From the NCBI GenBank assembly GCA_949825045.1, contig OX463815.1, positions 15,679,231 through 15,743,230 of the forward strand: a DNA stretch of 64,000 nt, given 5' to 3'. Both the position numbers and the translations under genes were made by a program. This document shows, in pieces, positions 21,070 through 31,560 of this stretch. This stretch comes from Argyresthia goedartella. Lineage: Eukaryota > Arthropoda > Insecta > Lepidoptera > Argyresthiidae. A model generated the notes under the pieces. It had not been told where the DNA came from. It saw only the letters and a program-made list of their open reading frames with translations, and ran no database searches. Within the stretch, counting starts at the first letter, position 1; each line of letters begins with the position of its first letter.

Positions 21070-22010
21070 CTAGTAACTCCGAAAAAACTGCTTCGTGTCG
21101 TGGCAACCGGCGCCTTCGTCGGTATTTAATCCTTCTGGTATTTGTTGTATAGAGCTTGATATGTCTCGAAATACCGTTTTCATTCCGTGATTATTGATTT
21201 GGCCACTTTTCCTGAAGAACATATCACTGTCGTACTTTAGATTCCGATTTGTATCGATTGCAAAGGTGTATTTGTGTGTCTCTAGAACCTTGAACAACCG
21301 ATCATTAAACAGTTCCACTCTCCAGTTGAAATTGTCGCATGTCTGTGCACTTTGAACGTTGGAGAGCATAAAATTGCGTTTGTGTAATTTATTTTTGCTA
21401 GGGTTTCCCTCATCGTGATGATCAAGTCAGAGTGGTTTTTGGCAGTTTTAAAGTCACCCTCGCCAGGTAAAACGATGCAGTAGTCATCGGTTGTGTAGTT
21501 TTTTGTGTTCTCTTTTACTTTACTCATTAATTGTGTTATTCCTGCTCTAGGAGTCAGATAATGAAAGATGTCGCATCCAGGTAGACTATACTCGGCAATC
21601 TGTAGAATCCTATTTGTGTTGTTACTGCTAAGTATGCAGATTTTGCCTTTTCTTGTTCTCTCTGGGGGTCTTTCTGCAGTCTCGTCATTTATTTGTTCGG
21701 AAATCCTCGTGCTGTGGGAAAACGGAATTTTCGAGTGTTCTTGTGCAGTAATCGGGTCGCTACGGATATCTTCCGTTTGTGTTTCCTTATCTTTTATTAA
21801 TGCTTTGCCTTTGGATTTCGGTGTTGAATTATCTGTGTGTAGTTTTGATTTAGCAGAAGTAGAAGAGTTCCTAGAAGGCGTATGACGGCCTTTTGGTAAA
21901 TGATGGTACCCAGTAGTACTGGGTGTACAGATATTAACCTTATTATATAACATCTTAAATCTAAATTTGTATGTTTTGTGAAGTTTACTCAGAAAAGTGT
22001 TAGTATCCAT
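21070..22010 (-). pseudogene. LINE L3 ORF1, unit 1, fused in frame to duplication junction
   Basis: Starts MDTNTFLSKLHKTYK at 22010. These first residues come from the post-endonuclease linker of unit 2, and at 21967 the frame continues into ORF1 (FRFKMLYNKVNIC). A charged low-complexity region follows, then ICILSSNNTNRILQIAEYSL and DDYCIVLPGEGDFKTAKNH. A 1-base shift near 21320-21360 leads to NFNWRVELFNDRLFKVLETH and RKSGQINNHGMKT (about 21180). The S..., G.GD and NNHG blocks resemble the esterase (SGNH-like) domain known from CR1-type ORF1 proteins, with the key positions degraded. Confidence 0.7.
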
Positions 22011-22070
22011 ACCACGCCAATCTTGCCTTTCTAGTTGCGTATAGAAATTAGATTTATTTTCCTTTTTATT

Positions 22071-22680
22071 TTAGATAGAGATTTCTTTCTTTCCAATCAC
22101 ATTTGTAACTGGTTTACATGTTAATGCAGCATGTCCATCGCCTAGTCCATTAAAATCTACTACGGCTTTGTCCAACACGTCTTGAGCGAGATTGGTCAAA
22201 ATATGATCTATGCAGGACTGGGAGTCATTGCGAGCAAATGTTGGTGGGTTTACAAGATGCCTAAAGTTATAGCAAGTTAGTAGAGACAGAAAATCATTTT
22301 TCTGGCTGCTATCAGACAGCAGATCTATGTTGAAATCTCCAACTATTACGCATTGCTTATCTAAGAACTGCTCAAGGAGCTTTTCCAAGCTGACCATAAA
22401 GCTATCATTTTTTTTGTGACCGGCGTGCGATATATACGAATAATATTGATGTTCGTGTCGATATCCTTCAGCCCCCATATTTCAAAGCTATTGTTTTTCT
22501 ATAATTTCTGGCAACTATTTAGATTTTCGACCTTTCTATCACTTTGTGACAGAATGAGTGACCCACCTCTCTTTTTTTTCAGTCAAAGGTTATAGTCAGT
22601 AATATTAAAAAGTTGAGCATTGATGGCATTTAAAAAATGTTCACAAATGCAAATAAAAACAGATTTTTTACCAAGTCCTG
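22071..22680 (-). pseudogene. LINE L3 AP-like endonuclease, unit 2
   Basis: Nearly identical to the unit at 20354-20963. One residue differs in the open part (DKAVVDF here, DTAVVDF in unit 1). GDFNIDLL and CIDHILTN are present, and the N-terminal half is equally broken. In the original element this would have been followed by RT, but here the duplication junction leads into a second ORF1. Confidence 0.8.
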
Positions 22681-22786
22681 TTCGATCTCATCTCTTTTAC
22701 TTGTGACGCCTCAAAGATTCTGATAAAAGATGCATATATGAGAGTTTGACCGCGTTTCACTAGTGTTGCTTTGCTCAGCCAGTTCA

Positions 22787-23670
22787 CTAGTAACTCCGAA
22801 AAAACTGCTTCGTGTCGTGGCAACCGGCGCCTTCGTCGGTATTTAATCCTTCTGGTATTTGTTGTATAGAGCTTGATATGTCTCGAAATACCGTTTTCAT
22901 TCCGTGATTATTGATTTGGCCACTTTTCCTGAAGAACATATCACTGTCGTACTTTAGATTCCGATTTGTATCGATTGCAAAGGTGTATTTGTGTGTCTCT
23001 AGAACCTTGAACAACCGATCATTAAACAGTTCCACTCTCCAGTTGAAATTGTCGCATGTCTGTGCACTTTGAACGTTGGAGAGCATAAAATTGCGTTTGT
23101 GTAATTTATTTTTGCTAGGGTTTCCCTCATCGTGATGATCAAGTCAGAGTGGTTTTTGGCAGTTTTAAAGTCACCCTCGCCAGGTAAAACGATGCAGTAG
23201 TCATCGGTTGTGTAGTTTTTTGTGTTCTCTTTTACTTTACTCATTAATTGTGTTATTCCTGCTCTAGGAGTCAGATAATGAAAGATGTCGCATCCAGGTA
23301 GACTATACTCGGCAATCTGTAGAATCCTATTTGTGTTGTTACTGCTAAGTATGCAGATTTTGCCTTTTCTTGTTCTCTCTGGGGGTCTTTCTGCAGTCTC
23401 GTCATTTATTTGTTCGGAAATCCTCGTGCTGTGGGAAAACGGAATTTTCGAGTGTTCTTGTGCAGTAATCGGGTCACTACGGATATCTTCCGTTTGTGTT
23501 TCCTTATCTTTTATTAATGCTTTGCCTTTGGATTTCGGTGTTGAATTATCTGTGTGTAGTTTTGATTTAGCAGAAGTAGAAGAGTTCCTAGAAGGCGTAT
23601 GACGGCCTTTTGGTAAATGATGGTACCCAGTAGTACTGGGTGTACAGATATTAACCTTATTATATAACAT
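22787..23670 (-). pseudogene. LINE L3 ORF1, unit 2 (original 5' copy)
   Basis: Begins around MLYNKVNICTPSTTGYHH at 23670, with a Ser/Thr/Lys-rich linker (KSKLHTDNSTPKSKGKALI), the ILSSNNTN and VLPGEGDF blocks, and then the same frameshift near 23037-23080 as in unit 1. Sharing of that lesion means that the element was dead before the duplication. 23686-23790 upstream is AT-rich and may be 5' UTR. Confidence 0.72.
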
Positions 23671-23789
23671 CTTAAATCTAAATTTAATCTAAACATATTT
23701 AGAGTAGTGGACATATTTACAACTTAAACCAGTATCAGTATAAGCATTTTATTTTAGTTTTATTTTATGACTTTTTATTTTTTATATTA

Positions 23790-25105
23790 TACTAATATTG
23801 CAATGCTAGACCGCTTCACACACCGTGGGCTAGGCCTAGAAAGAAACGGCAAGAAAACTCAATCCAGCCCATTTACTTCGACGCGGATTTTTTGAGTAAT
23901 CAGTTCTTTGTCATTAAAGTATTAATTGATATCATAGTACATTTTATGTTTTAAGATTTTATTAAACGTTTTAGAAAAAAAATTAAAATCCAAATATTAT
24001 AGCATTTGTGGCATTAGGATAAATATTTTTATGGCGACACAGAAAACGCTTTTTCTATATAGCACGCATTTAGGAGAAGGAAGTACTATATGGTTTTTAT
24101 TACTTAGGTTTCTTGTGTGAATTGTGATTCTTTCTATAAAACGTGTATGATTGTTTTTATTAACGAAACACTCTAGGATAAATATCGATTTCAAAGTTAG
24201 AATGTCTAATTTTTTGAAGTAGGGTTTGCAGCTTTCCGTCTTTTTTATGCCAGCGATGGCCCTAATACATTTTTTCTGATGCCTAAATACGATGTCCCTA
24301 TCAGTAGAATTTCCGAAAAAAATGATACTGTAACAAAGAATAAATAGCACACATCTGAAATATGCAGTAACAGCTGCCTCTGTGGTCACAATCTGCACAA
24401 GGAGATTAGGTACTCTTTAGAGGGTAAACAAAGCTGTTTATCTTGCAGCACAGTTTTTCTATGTGAAGTTTCCATCCGCAGTGTTGGTCTAGGTGCAGTC
24501 CGAGGAATTTTATTATTTGTGCTATTTCTACGTTATTGTTATCATAGTTTATGTTTAGTTCGGTGGGTTTGCTTGTGGTTGATGAAATTGCATAATTTTA
24601 GTTTTTTGTAGGTTAATTTTTAGATTGTTATTCTGAAGCCATTCCATAAGCTCACTCAATGTTTGTTGTAGTTCGAAGTTTAGTGGCTCTGTAAATTTTA
24701 TGACTACGAAACAGTCATCCGTATACAAAACTGTAGGATGTGGAACACTTTCTGGTAGGTAATTTTTATAGGCTAGGAACAGGACAGGCCTCAAGATACT
24801 TCCCTGTGGTACTCTGTATTCTACAGCCCTAGTGTCGGACGCGTAGTTTTCTATTTGCTAAGTATAAATTTAATAGATTTTGTGTTGGACCCCTACTACC
24901 AAAACTTTTTCCAACAATGGTTTGCGGTCTACGAAATCGAAAGCCTTATTGATGTCCATGAAGATCACTGAGATATGTTGTCTATTATTGATACTGTCAT
25001 ACACATATTTTAAGAGGTCATATATCGCTAATATTGTGGACTTATTTTTTCTAAAGGTATTCTTTTCGTCTACAAATATGTTGTGCACTTCTAGAAAAGA
25101 ATTTA
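23790..25105 (-). pseudogene. CR1/Jockey-type LINE (L4), 5'-truncated
   Basis: Minus strand blocks are VIFMDINKAFDFVDRKPLLE (about 24960) with the first catalytic D, HPTVLYTDDCFVVIKF (about 24720) with a TDD variant of the ADD motif, NNNLKINLQKTKIMQFHQ (about 24600) in the thumb, and the C-terminal AYFRCVLFILCYSIIFFGNS plus RDIVFRHQKKCIRAIAGIKK (24360-24240). A GAAACGGCAAGAAAACTC segment at about 23850 belongs to its 3' region. It differs in sequence from L3 and lies directly upstream of it in the same direction. Confidence 0.78.
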
Positions 25106-25814
25106 GTCTGTTATATTATTTTTCAAAAACTTGGCAAACACAAGAGTGTTAGGGACTCAGTAGAATATTTAGGGTTTATAATTGACAAACACGGACTACA
25201 TAAGTCAAAACAAAAAATTTAACCTATTCAAAACTGTAAATGCCCTAAAAATGTTAGTGAGTTAAAATCATTTCTAGGCATGGTGAATTACTTTAGGTGT
25301 TTTGTGCCGAATACATCAAGTATATTGTTTCCGCTTCACGAGGTATTACAAAAAGGTGTGAAGTGGGTTTGGGACGAGGAGCAACAAAGCGCTTTTATTA
25401 AAATAAAAGAGGAGCTAATGTCTGAGCGAGTTCTAGCACATTATAATCCCGACTATCCAACCATTGTGACGTCAGACGAACGGGCCCGCGGGACTTGGGG
25501 CTACTTGTCTCAACATCAGCCTGACGGGTCAGTCCCGCGACGCGTTCAGACGCGTGATAGCTTATAGATCTCGCTCATCATCTAAAGCGGAACGCAACTA
25601 CGCGCAAATAAAAATACAGAAAGAAGGGGCGGCAATTATTTTCGCAATAAAAGAAATCCACCACTACCTCGTCGGACGTTCAATTCCATTTGTCCTCAGG
25701 ACAGACCACAAACCACTTATTAACATTTTTGGAAGAAAAAAAGGGTTCCGGAACTAGCGGCTAATAGGTTACAAAGATAAGCTTTGTACTTGACGGCATA
25801 CAACTTTAATATAG

Positions 25815-26125
25815 AGTATGTTTTTTATTTTTTTTATTTAACATACAAATAATGATCCCAGACTTAACTTAATACAAATACATCACATAAACCACGGAGG
25901 TTTGTGCGTGGTGCTGACATTCGTGCGTACACGGTACAATAAACAATAAATAGTGGGTAAGAACACTTATAAAGTTATCAAATGTGAAAGGCAACAACAA
26001 TGTTGCAGTGTAAGAGTTTCTTGCGCCACTTATTCTCCGCTGCCATAACACACACAAATGACGTTCAAAAAGTGTTCGTAAGAATCTATTTTGAATAAAA
26101 AAAAATAAGTTTGAAGTTTGAATGT
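25815..26125 (-). mobile_element. About 310 bp retroposon inserted in the gypsy remnant
   Basis: It interrupts the gypsy sequence between the RNase H part and TTGCCGGTTTTTTGTC. Oriented on the minus strand it ends in an A-rich tail (TTTTTTATTTTTTTTATTTA on plus at 25818). It contains GAGTTTCTTGCGCCACTTAT, a motif widely shared by insect LINE 3' regions. The flanks share ATGTT/ATGTT as a possible short target duplication. Confidence 0.5.
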
Positions 26126-26689
26126 TGCCGGTTTTTTGTCGCGATCGATTAATAATTGCTCAGTTATGGACAATTGCGATATGTTGGATTAGGGCCCATA
26201 TATAAACTATATAAACGACTCACTGCTAGAACCGATCAAACTTCCAACATCCAATGTGAGACGGAGAGGGACGAAGTCCTAAGTAAGGTTAAAAACATAA
26301 TTGAGCATGGTTGGCAAGCAAAATGCAAAGATGATAGGTTAAGGCCTTACCACATGTGTAGGTTAGAACTATCTTTAGAAAAAGTTGGCGAAAAAAGAAA
26401 GAAAAAGGCGAGATCGCGTATGTGGTGGCCAAACATAGATGCACATATAGGAAAGAAGATAAGTTCATGCGCGATGCATTACAGCATTGCGAGCCGCACC
26501 GCCAAGCTCACCGCTCGCTCCGTGGCCATACCCGGAAAAACCATGGCAACGTGTACACCTAGACATGTTTACGTTGTGTAACAATCAATTTCAGGTATTG
26601 GTAGACGCTCACTCAAAATGGACTGAATGTTTTATTATGAACAAAACTGATACGAAAAAGATTTTGGGTAGATTAGGGTAAACATTTAG

Positions 26690-26812
26690 CGTTTTACCAC
26701 AAAAAATATTAAACAGCGTTTAACCTCAAAACAAACGTAAAATCCCATACACTTTTGATTTTAAACAAGTGTTGATCAGTAGTTTATTTTTTTGTGGTAA
26801 GGCCCTTAGTGG
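26690..26812. mobile_element. Short MITE M, copy 1 (in gypsy integrase region)
   Basis: The left end TTTTACCACAAAAAAT and the right end TTTTTTTGTGGTAA are inverted. The centre TTAACCTCAAAACAAACGT and TAAACAAGTGTT matches the copy at 63325-63420. It splits the integrase core of the gypsy element. Confidence 0.65.
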
Positions 26813-27399
26813 ATTTGGTCCATTTGAGACTTAGGTGACAGACAACGCATCAAATTTTGTATCAGATGAATTCGAAATTTTCTTTTTTAGCGCTTCATAC
26901 CAACCTGCTTCCAATGGCCAGGCAGAAATTAGTGTGAAGACTATTAAAAAGTCCTTAAAAGTTATGTTGGATCAGACGCGTAACCAGTGCATTGTACAAC
27001 CGCTTCCTCACCGGCACAACTAATGTTTGGCCGTTAGTTGCGCAGTCGTCTCGATCTGTTGTTATTAAGCGAGCCACAGCCTCATGACGTCGGTGACTCA
27101 CCTGTGTCATTGTCATCGGAAGCTAACCATAATGTTTTGTCCAAACAGACCTCACAATATAAACACTTTGGCGGTCAACGAAAAGCAGACTTTACGGTGG
27201 GTGGTCAAGTGACGATAAAATATTACTATTACAACGGAAACAAAAGTGTCTGGAAACAAGGTACAGTTAAGGAAAACTATATGGTTTTCACAACTGAATT
27301 GAATATTAGTAAATTCAGCTATTTCAGTATCTTTCTCATAGTACTGTATGTAAAAATAAGACAGCTACGGAACATCATTGACAACTTGTAGAACCTGAA

Positions 27400-28300
27400 A
27401 CTAATGAATTATATTTTTATTTTATTTTATTTTATTTTGATAGCAAACGAACAGAATTATAATTATAATAGAATTAATTAATAACATTCAATGAATAAGT
27501 TCCAATTATAGGTTTACTTAGCCAATTATACGTGAGCTTAGCCTAACATGCAAACTAATTACTTAATTAATTCATAATTGTATTTATATATGGAATTGTG
27601 TTATAGGTTGAACTTAATTTAATTATAAATTGGGGTAATTCAGTGTCTTGGTTATAAGATTTCTAAACGCATTTACGGATAACTTGAAATTGCCAACATC
27701 GTTAAATAGCTTACTATAAGTATTAATTATTCTATCCATTGGGGTATTAGTTGGTTTTATGGAACGGGATATGAAAAAGAGAAATCTCTTTTATTCTATT
27801 CTGGTTGATGGTCTTGGAACTCTAAACTTTACTCGTTGTAGCAACTCAGGACAGTCAATTATGCCATTTACAACTTTGTATAGAAACATCATATCGGAAA
27901 CTGTTCTCAAGCGACATTATTTTGTGTCGATTAGCGGTTTCCTTGATATCGGAGTCTGTCGCACGATTACGAAAATTTCAGTGCCTTGAGAACTTGTTCT
28001 GGATGCTTTCTATCTTATGCAGATGGACATGGTTTAAAGGATTCCACACCATGGAACAATATTCAAGGTTGTTGCGAACGTAGGCATAATAGAGCATTTG
28101 ACAGTTAAGTCGTTCTTAAACTCCCTGGACATTCTTAACACAAAACCTAGCATTCGGTAAGATTTATGTATTATGTGATCAAAATGACCAGTGAATGATA
28201 GCTCGGGATCCAACAATATTCTAATTAATAACACCCAAAGAATGATACAGTGAACCATCATATATCACTGATAGTGCGTCATACACTGTCTTTGATTTTG
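27400..28300 (-). pseudogene. CR1/Jockey-type LINE 3' fragment (L5)
   Basis: Minus strand LLDPELSFTGHFDHIIHKSY and RMLGFVLRMSREFKNDLTVK (28205-28090) is the RT thumb and C-terminal block of Jockey/CR1-group elements. Downstream (28080-27500) the frame decays, and the copy ends in (TAAAA)n, seen as TTTTATTTTATTTTATTTTG at about 27418 on plus. It is 5'-truncated within RT. Confidence 0.72.
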
Positions 28301-28827
28301 CATCCCACTTAAAATATAGTTATAAACAAGCAATATATTTTAAGGTCAAATACATATTTTAAAGACAATTTTGGTACGTATTATATTTTATTTATACTTT
28401 ACATAACATTTAAACTTCACCGGGTGAGGTGACCTGTGTTAGTTGTAAGCTCCAGTACGTGCTTATCCCTGACACGGACTACTTTGGACCAAATCTAAAC
28501 TCAGTCTCATGTCGATTTATCGGTCTCAGAGAAACTCTGGCTGTAATCACATAACATTTATTTATTCATTAATTCGCCTGTTTCTTCGTAGCCGGGATGC
28601 GAATGTCGTCTTTAAACATGAAAACCTGGCTACAAAATGTCTTCTGTCTGACAGACTAGTCCACGCATATTACTAACACGACATAAACGAATTGGCAGTA
28701 CTTATAGCCAGAATTAATCTCATCATAATGACTGTAAGCACCGCTAAAAAGTCACAGGACAGCAACATCAGATAATTTAGTTTACATGGATAACATCATG
28801 CTACCTTTTATAATAATATTGGCTTTG
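28301..28827. other. No gene recognised
   Basis: AT-rich in the first half and mixed after 28430. I found no repeat match or frame. Confidence 0.35.
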
Positions 28828-28828
28828 A

Positions 28829-28940
28829 TGTCTTGGTTTGCTGGAAGAAATCTCTCTTTAGAGATAAGCTCGCTTTTGTAAATACATTTTCTTTTAATGT
28901 AACTTGTAAAATATTTGTATGCAATAAAGAATTATGAGTT
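28829..28940 (+). repeat. Retroposon B, copy 1
   Basis: TGGTTTGCTGGAAGAAATCT, then TTTAGAGATAAGCTCGC, ending GCAATAAAGAATTATGAG. The same segment occurs at 33078-33223 (with target duplication), 36813-36935 and inverted at 38828-38890. The AATAAAG plus (AAATTATG)n end marks it as a retroposed 3' end. Confidence 0.7.
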
Positions 28941-28943
28941 ATG

Positions 28944-29025
28944 TTTGCCCTCACCGGGATTCGAACCCAGGACCAACCAGCTTTGTAGGCAGGGTCACTA
29001 CCCGTTAGGCTAAACCGGTCGTCAA
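28944..29025 (-). repeat. SINE family A tRNA-like head, minus strand
   Basis: The minus strand reads GACGACCGGTTTAGCCTAAC (A box) and GGTTCGAATCCCGGTGAGGG (B box). It is 75-80% alike to the head at 46306-46385. The SINE body is replaced by retroposon B, so B probably inserted into it or the SINE is 3'-truncated. It does not fold into a tRNA acceptor stem. Confidence 0.7.
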
Positions 29026-29273
29026 ATTTTAGTTTACAGTTTCCACTTTTTCTGCAACTTTTTAATACTGGCAGCACAACATCGTCACGAATCAGTCAAT
29101 TTCACTACGAAAAAGCCTTCCATTCCGAAGTTTCTTTTTTTTGCAGTAGGTTTCCAAATAGCGCATTTCAATATTAAAATAGCTATAAAAATGTTTTTTT
29201 TTTGTCGATGAATTTCTATGTTCTTGAACCCAGATCTTTATGTGTGCACTTCATGAAGATTGACACTGTTTAA

Positions 29274-29653
29274 GTCACTGCAAGATTGTCAAAACATTTA
29301 GTTTATGATCTAACGTTTTTTCTCTCGTTAGTTTACAAATTATCGATAAAGTGTAAACTGTACCGTTCTGCTTAGGAAATGACACGTTAGTTTATAATAA
29401 AATCATTAAATTATGAACTGGTTTCAACTTGAATTGCAAAGGAAATACTAGGGCAAACACTGCGGTAGGGTTAAGACTAGAGGGTGCGAGCGCAGCGAAA
29501 CCCCCAAATAGTCTTCGTGTTAGGTTGACATGTAAGACACGTAAGACAAAATAAACGTAAATTCTAAACCCTGTCGGTCTGGTTTACAATTTGTCGATAA
29601 TTTACAAACTAAAGCGTTACTGTATAAACTAACGGTTTTGACAATCTTACGGT
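29274..29653. mobile_element. MITE N, about 380 bp
   Basis: The left end CACTGCAAGATTGTCAAAAC and the right end GTTTTGACAATCTTACGGTC are inverted (about 30 bp with few mismatches) and continue inward with TTTAGTTTA / TAAACTAA. The centre contains GGCAAACACTGCGGTAG and the hairpin GACTAGAGGG ... AATAGTC, shared with 45472-45580 and with the TGT-ended MITEs. Right-end sequence recurs next to maT copy 1. Confidence 0.62.
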
Positions 29654-29663
29654 CACACATACA

Positions 29664-29912
29664 AGGTGACATTTAATTAGCTGACCATATTTTGGGGAAT
29701 GATAGCGATCATTATGAACAACTTTCCCAAAGAAAGATATGGTCGCAAAAAAAATATTTTTCGTCCCCCAGTACATTGGCCCCAACAGCTGGTTACAAGT
29801 TACTATGTTTGTTTTTCGTTTACGACCATATGTGTCTTCGGGAAAGTTGTTCATAATAATGGGTACTATCATAATAATATCAGGTCCCATAATAAGGTCA
29901 GCTTATTAATAA
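29664..29912. mobile_element. Foldback element with long imperfect arms
   Basis: The left arm (GCTGACCATATTTTGGGGAATG ... GAACAACTTTCCCAAAGAAAG ... ATGGTCG) is mirrored by CGACCATATGTGTCTTCGGGAAAGTTGTTC ... TATTATCAGGTC-like sequence and ends near 29905. Parts (AAAGTTGTTCAT..TGGGTACTATCAT) recur at 52965-52992, and AAGGTGACATTTAATTAGCTGACC recurs in the 52.5 kb minisatellite. Confidence 0.5.
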
Positions 29913-30340
29913 TACAAGCTCTTGCTCGCTGATTTGCTTGTATTTAGTCTAAACGTAAGAAGTGTATTGACCGCCAGGTGGCAATCAGTTTCATACACTT
30001 TAGTCGGGCTTTAGTTTTTGAACTTATTGTCTTCTTAACATTTGAATCCCGTTCATCTAAATGTAAGCTAAACTTGAAATTCTCATTTCTGCTGTCCCAA
30101 TGCCCAGCCTTAACAGAAAAAGGATTTTTACTCGAATTACTTTCTATTTGTGTAAAAAGTTATATAACATTCAGTTTACATGTCTACACGACATAACTAT
30201 GCATATTTAAAGATACATTATAAAGGATATTCTGCACAAATCCAAAGTTATTTCATTACCTACCAAAACCTGTACCTAATATATGTAGTGCTCACCTAAC
30301 GCCTACGGATATTGGCAGTATTTTTTTTGTTATTTATTTA
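29913..30340. other. No gene recognised
   Basis: AT-rich. One 72-codon plus frame (29978-30196) with no known similarity. Confidence 0.35.
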
Positions 30341-30791
30341 TATATCTGTGATTTATAGTCATTTATTAGTGCGAGATGGGCGTCCTTAGCGTTGGTCCCA
30401 CAGATATGGGTTGGTCCGCAACCCGTCTAGGAGAAAGAATAACTCCTAAATTAAACCCGGGACGTAGTTTACGTTAGGCGCAACCTGCGGCAACTGCAAC
30501 TGTGGCATCAGGGTAGGATGTCAACGTAGGGCGGCGGCGGATGAGTGTCTTATACAGCAACGGCGGCGCCTATAGGCCGAGTCAGTAGGCTACAACTCAC
30601 CTGCCAACCCGCACTAGGTGGGCGTGGTGGGTTAATTGTCTAAACCTCTTCCCCATTAACATTAACAAATATGACAATTCACAACCAAAGAGGCCCCGGC
30701 CCATAGACCCCGGCGGCTCCAGCAGCACCGGCAGTGGCGGTCAGCCGGCAAGCTCTGGAGCAGGGTTGATACCTCTTACCGTCAAACGGCA

Positions 30792-31560
30792 ATGGCTATG
30801 AATAAGGATTCCGATAAGCTTATTATTATTACATTCAATGTACGCACTCTTAGTACCGAAGAAAGGATGATCGAATTTGAAAACGCGTTAGATACAATTT
30901 CTTGGGATATTATAGGATTGGCAGAGGTAAGGAGAGAAGGAGAAGATATTTTAAAAAGGGAGAAAAATGTCTTCTTTTAGTTAGTAGTTTTAGTTTGGGG
31001 TAGGATTTCTAGTTGCCAAGCGTTGGGCAAATAATATAATATAATTCATAGGGATCTCTGAAATAAATGCTATTCTTAAATTTCAAATTGCAAAAGAAAA
31101 GACATTAATCGTACTTCAGGCACATGCTCCAACATCATCTCATTCAGACGAAGAGGTGGAAAAATTCTATGATTTACTCAATAAGGCCTGTGACGAGAAC
31201 CGTGGTAGCTGGAAAGTCGTGATAGGCGATTTCAATGCAAAGGTAGGACGGAGACAAGACAACGACAACTGTCACATACAAGGACCGTATGGTTTCGGCG
31301 ACCGCAACAAACGGGGCACTCGTCTCATCCACATTGCATTTGGCCAGAATCACTCGATTGGCAACACCTTCTTCTACAAAAAGCCCCAAAGAAGGTGGAC
31401 GTGGATCTCACCAAACGAATTAGTAAAGAATTAAAAATTGATTACGCCTTAACTTCTGACCAATCAATAGTTCGCGATGTAGGTATAATTAATAATATAA
31501 AATTTTATTCCGACTACCGACCATTACGCACAGAATTATCATTTAACTTAAATAATCATC
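30792..31560 (+). pseudogene. RTE endonuclease domain, broken
   Basis: AP-type endonuclease in pieces: IITFNVRTLSTEERMIEFEN at 30825 (the N-terminal NVRTL motif typical of RTE), WDIIGLAEVRREGE with the catalytic E, VVIGDFNAKVGRR at about 31215 (GDFN motif), RTWTWISPN-type block near 31395, IDYALTSD (about 31440) and SDYRPLRTEL (about 31515), where the usual SDH is SDY. Frames change after 30980 and 31430. The altered histidine alone would be expected to impair nicking. Confidence 0.8.

Larger units (their letters stand above)
20250..23685 (-). repeat. 1,717 bp tandem duplication of LINE L3 ORF1-endonuclease
   Basis: Unit 1 is 20250/1-21967 and unit 2 is 21968-23684/5. The offset is 1,717 bp throughout, e.g. 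the endonuclease frames at 20354-20761 and 22071-22478. I noticed only two differences: G/T in TACGGCTGTGTCC versus TACGGCTTTGTCC (about 20449 and 22166), and G/A in GGGTCGCTACGG versus GGGTCACTACGG. The junction shares only a few bases (TTTGTATG versus CTTGTATG), so it is a microhomology join. Confidence 0.92.
16725..23700 (-). mobile_element. CR1/Jockey-type LINE (L3), nested and internally duplicated
   Basis: On the minus strand the order is ORF1, endonuclease, again ORF1, endonuclease, then RT, C-terminal region and a 3' end with an (ATGATT)n-like tail at about 16725-16745. Inside it are an internally deleted mariner (about 16877-17665), an RTE tail with a telomere-type repeat (18511-19026) and a 1,717 bp tandem duplication. 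Endonuclease plus ADD-type RT with an esterase-like ORF1 points to the CR1/Jockey group. All frames are broken. Confidence 0.72.
25117..27300 (+). pseudogene. Ty3/gypsy LTR retrotransposon pol remnant
   Basis: In order: RT end (SVEYLGFIIDKHGLHKSK at about 25155, LKSFLGMVNYFRCFVPNTSS at about 25270), the RNase H region (KAERNYAQIKIQKEGAAIIF at about 25590, RTDHKPLINIF at about 25700), an integrase zinc-binding remnant (about 26340-26480), and the integrase core with WQRVHLDMF (about 26540), VDAHSKWTECFIM (about 26600) and TDNASNFVSDEF (about 26840), then YQPASNGQAEISVKTIK (about 26900). Stops and shifts break it, a 300 bp retroposon and a short MITE are inserted, and no LTRs were found. Gag, protease and most of RT are missing. 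Confidence 0.82.

Noticed and set aside
21568..21885. 105-codon plus-strand ORF, also at 23285-23602
   Set aside because: Exact antisense shadow of LINE ORF1, repeated only because of the tandem duplication.
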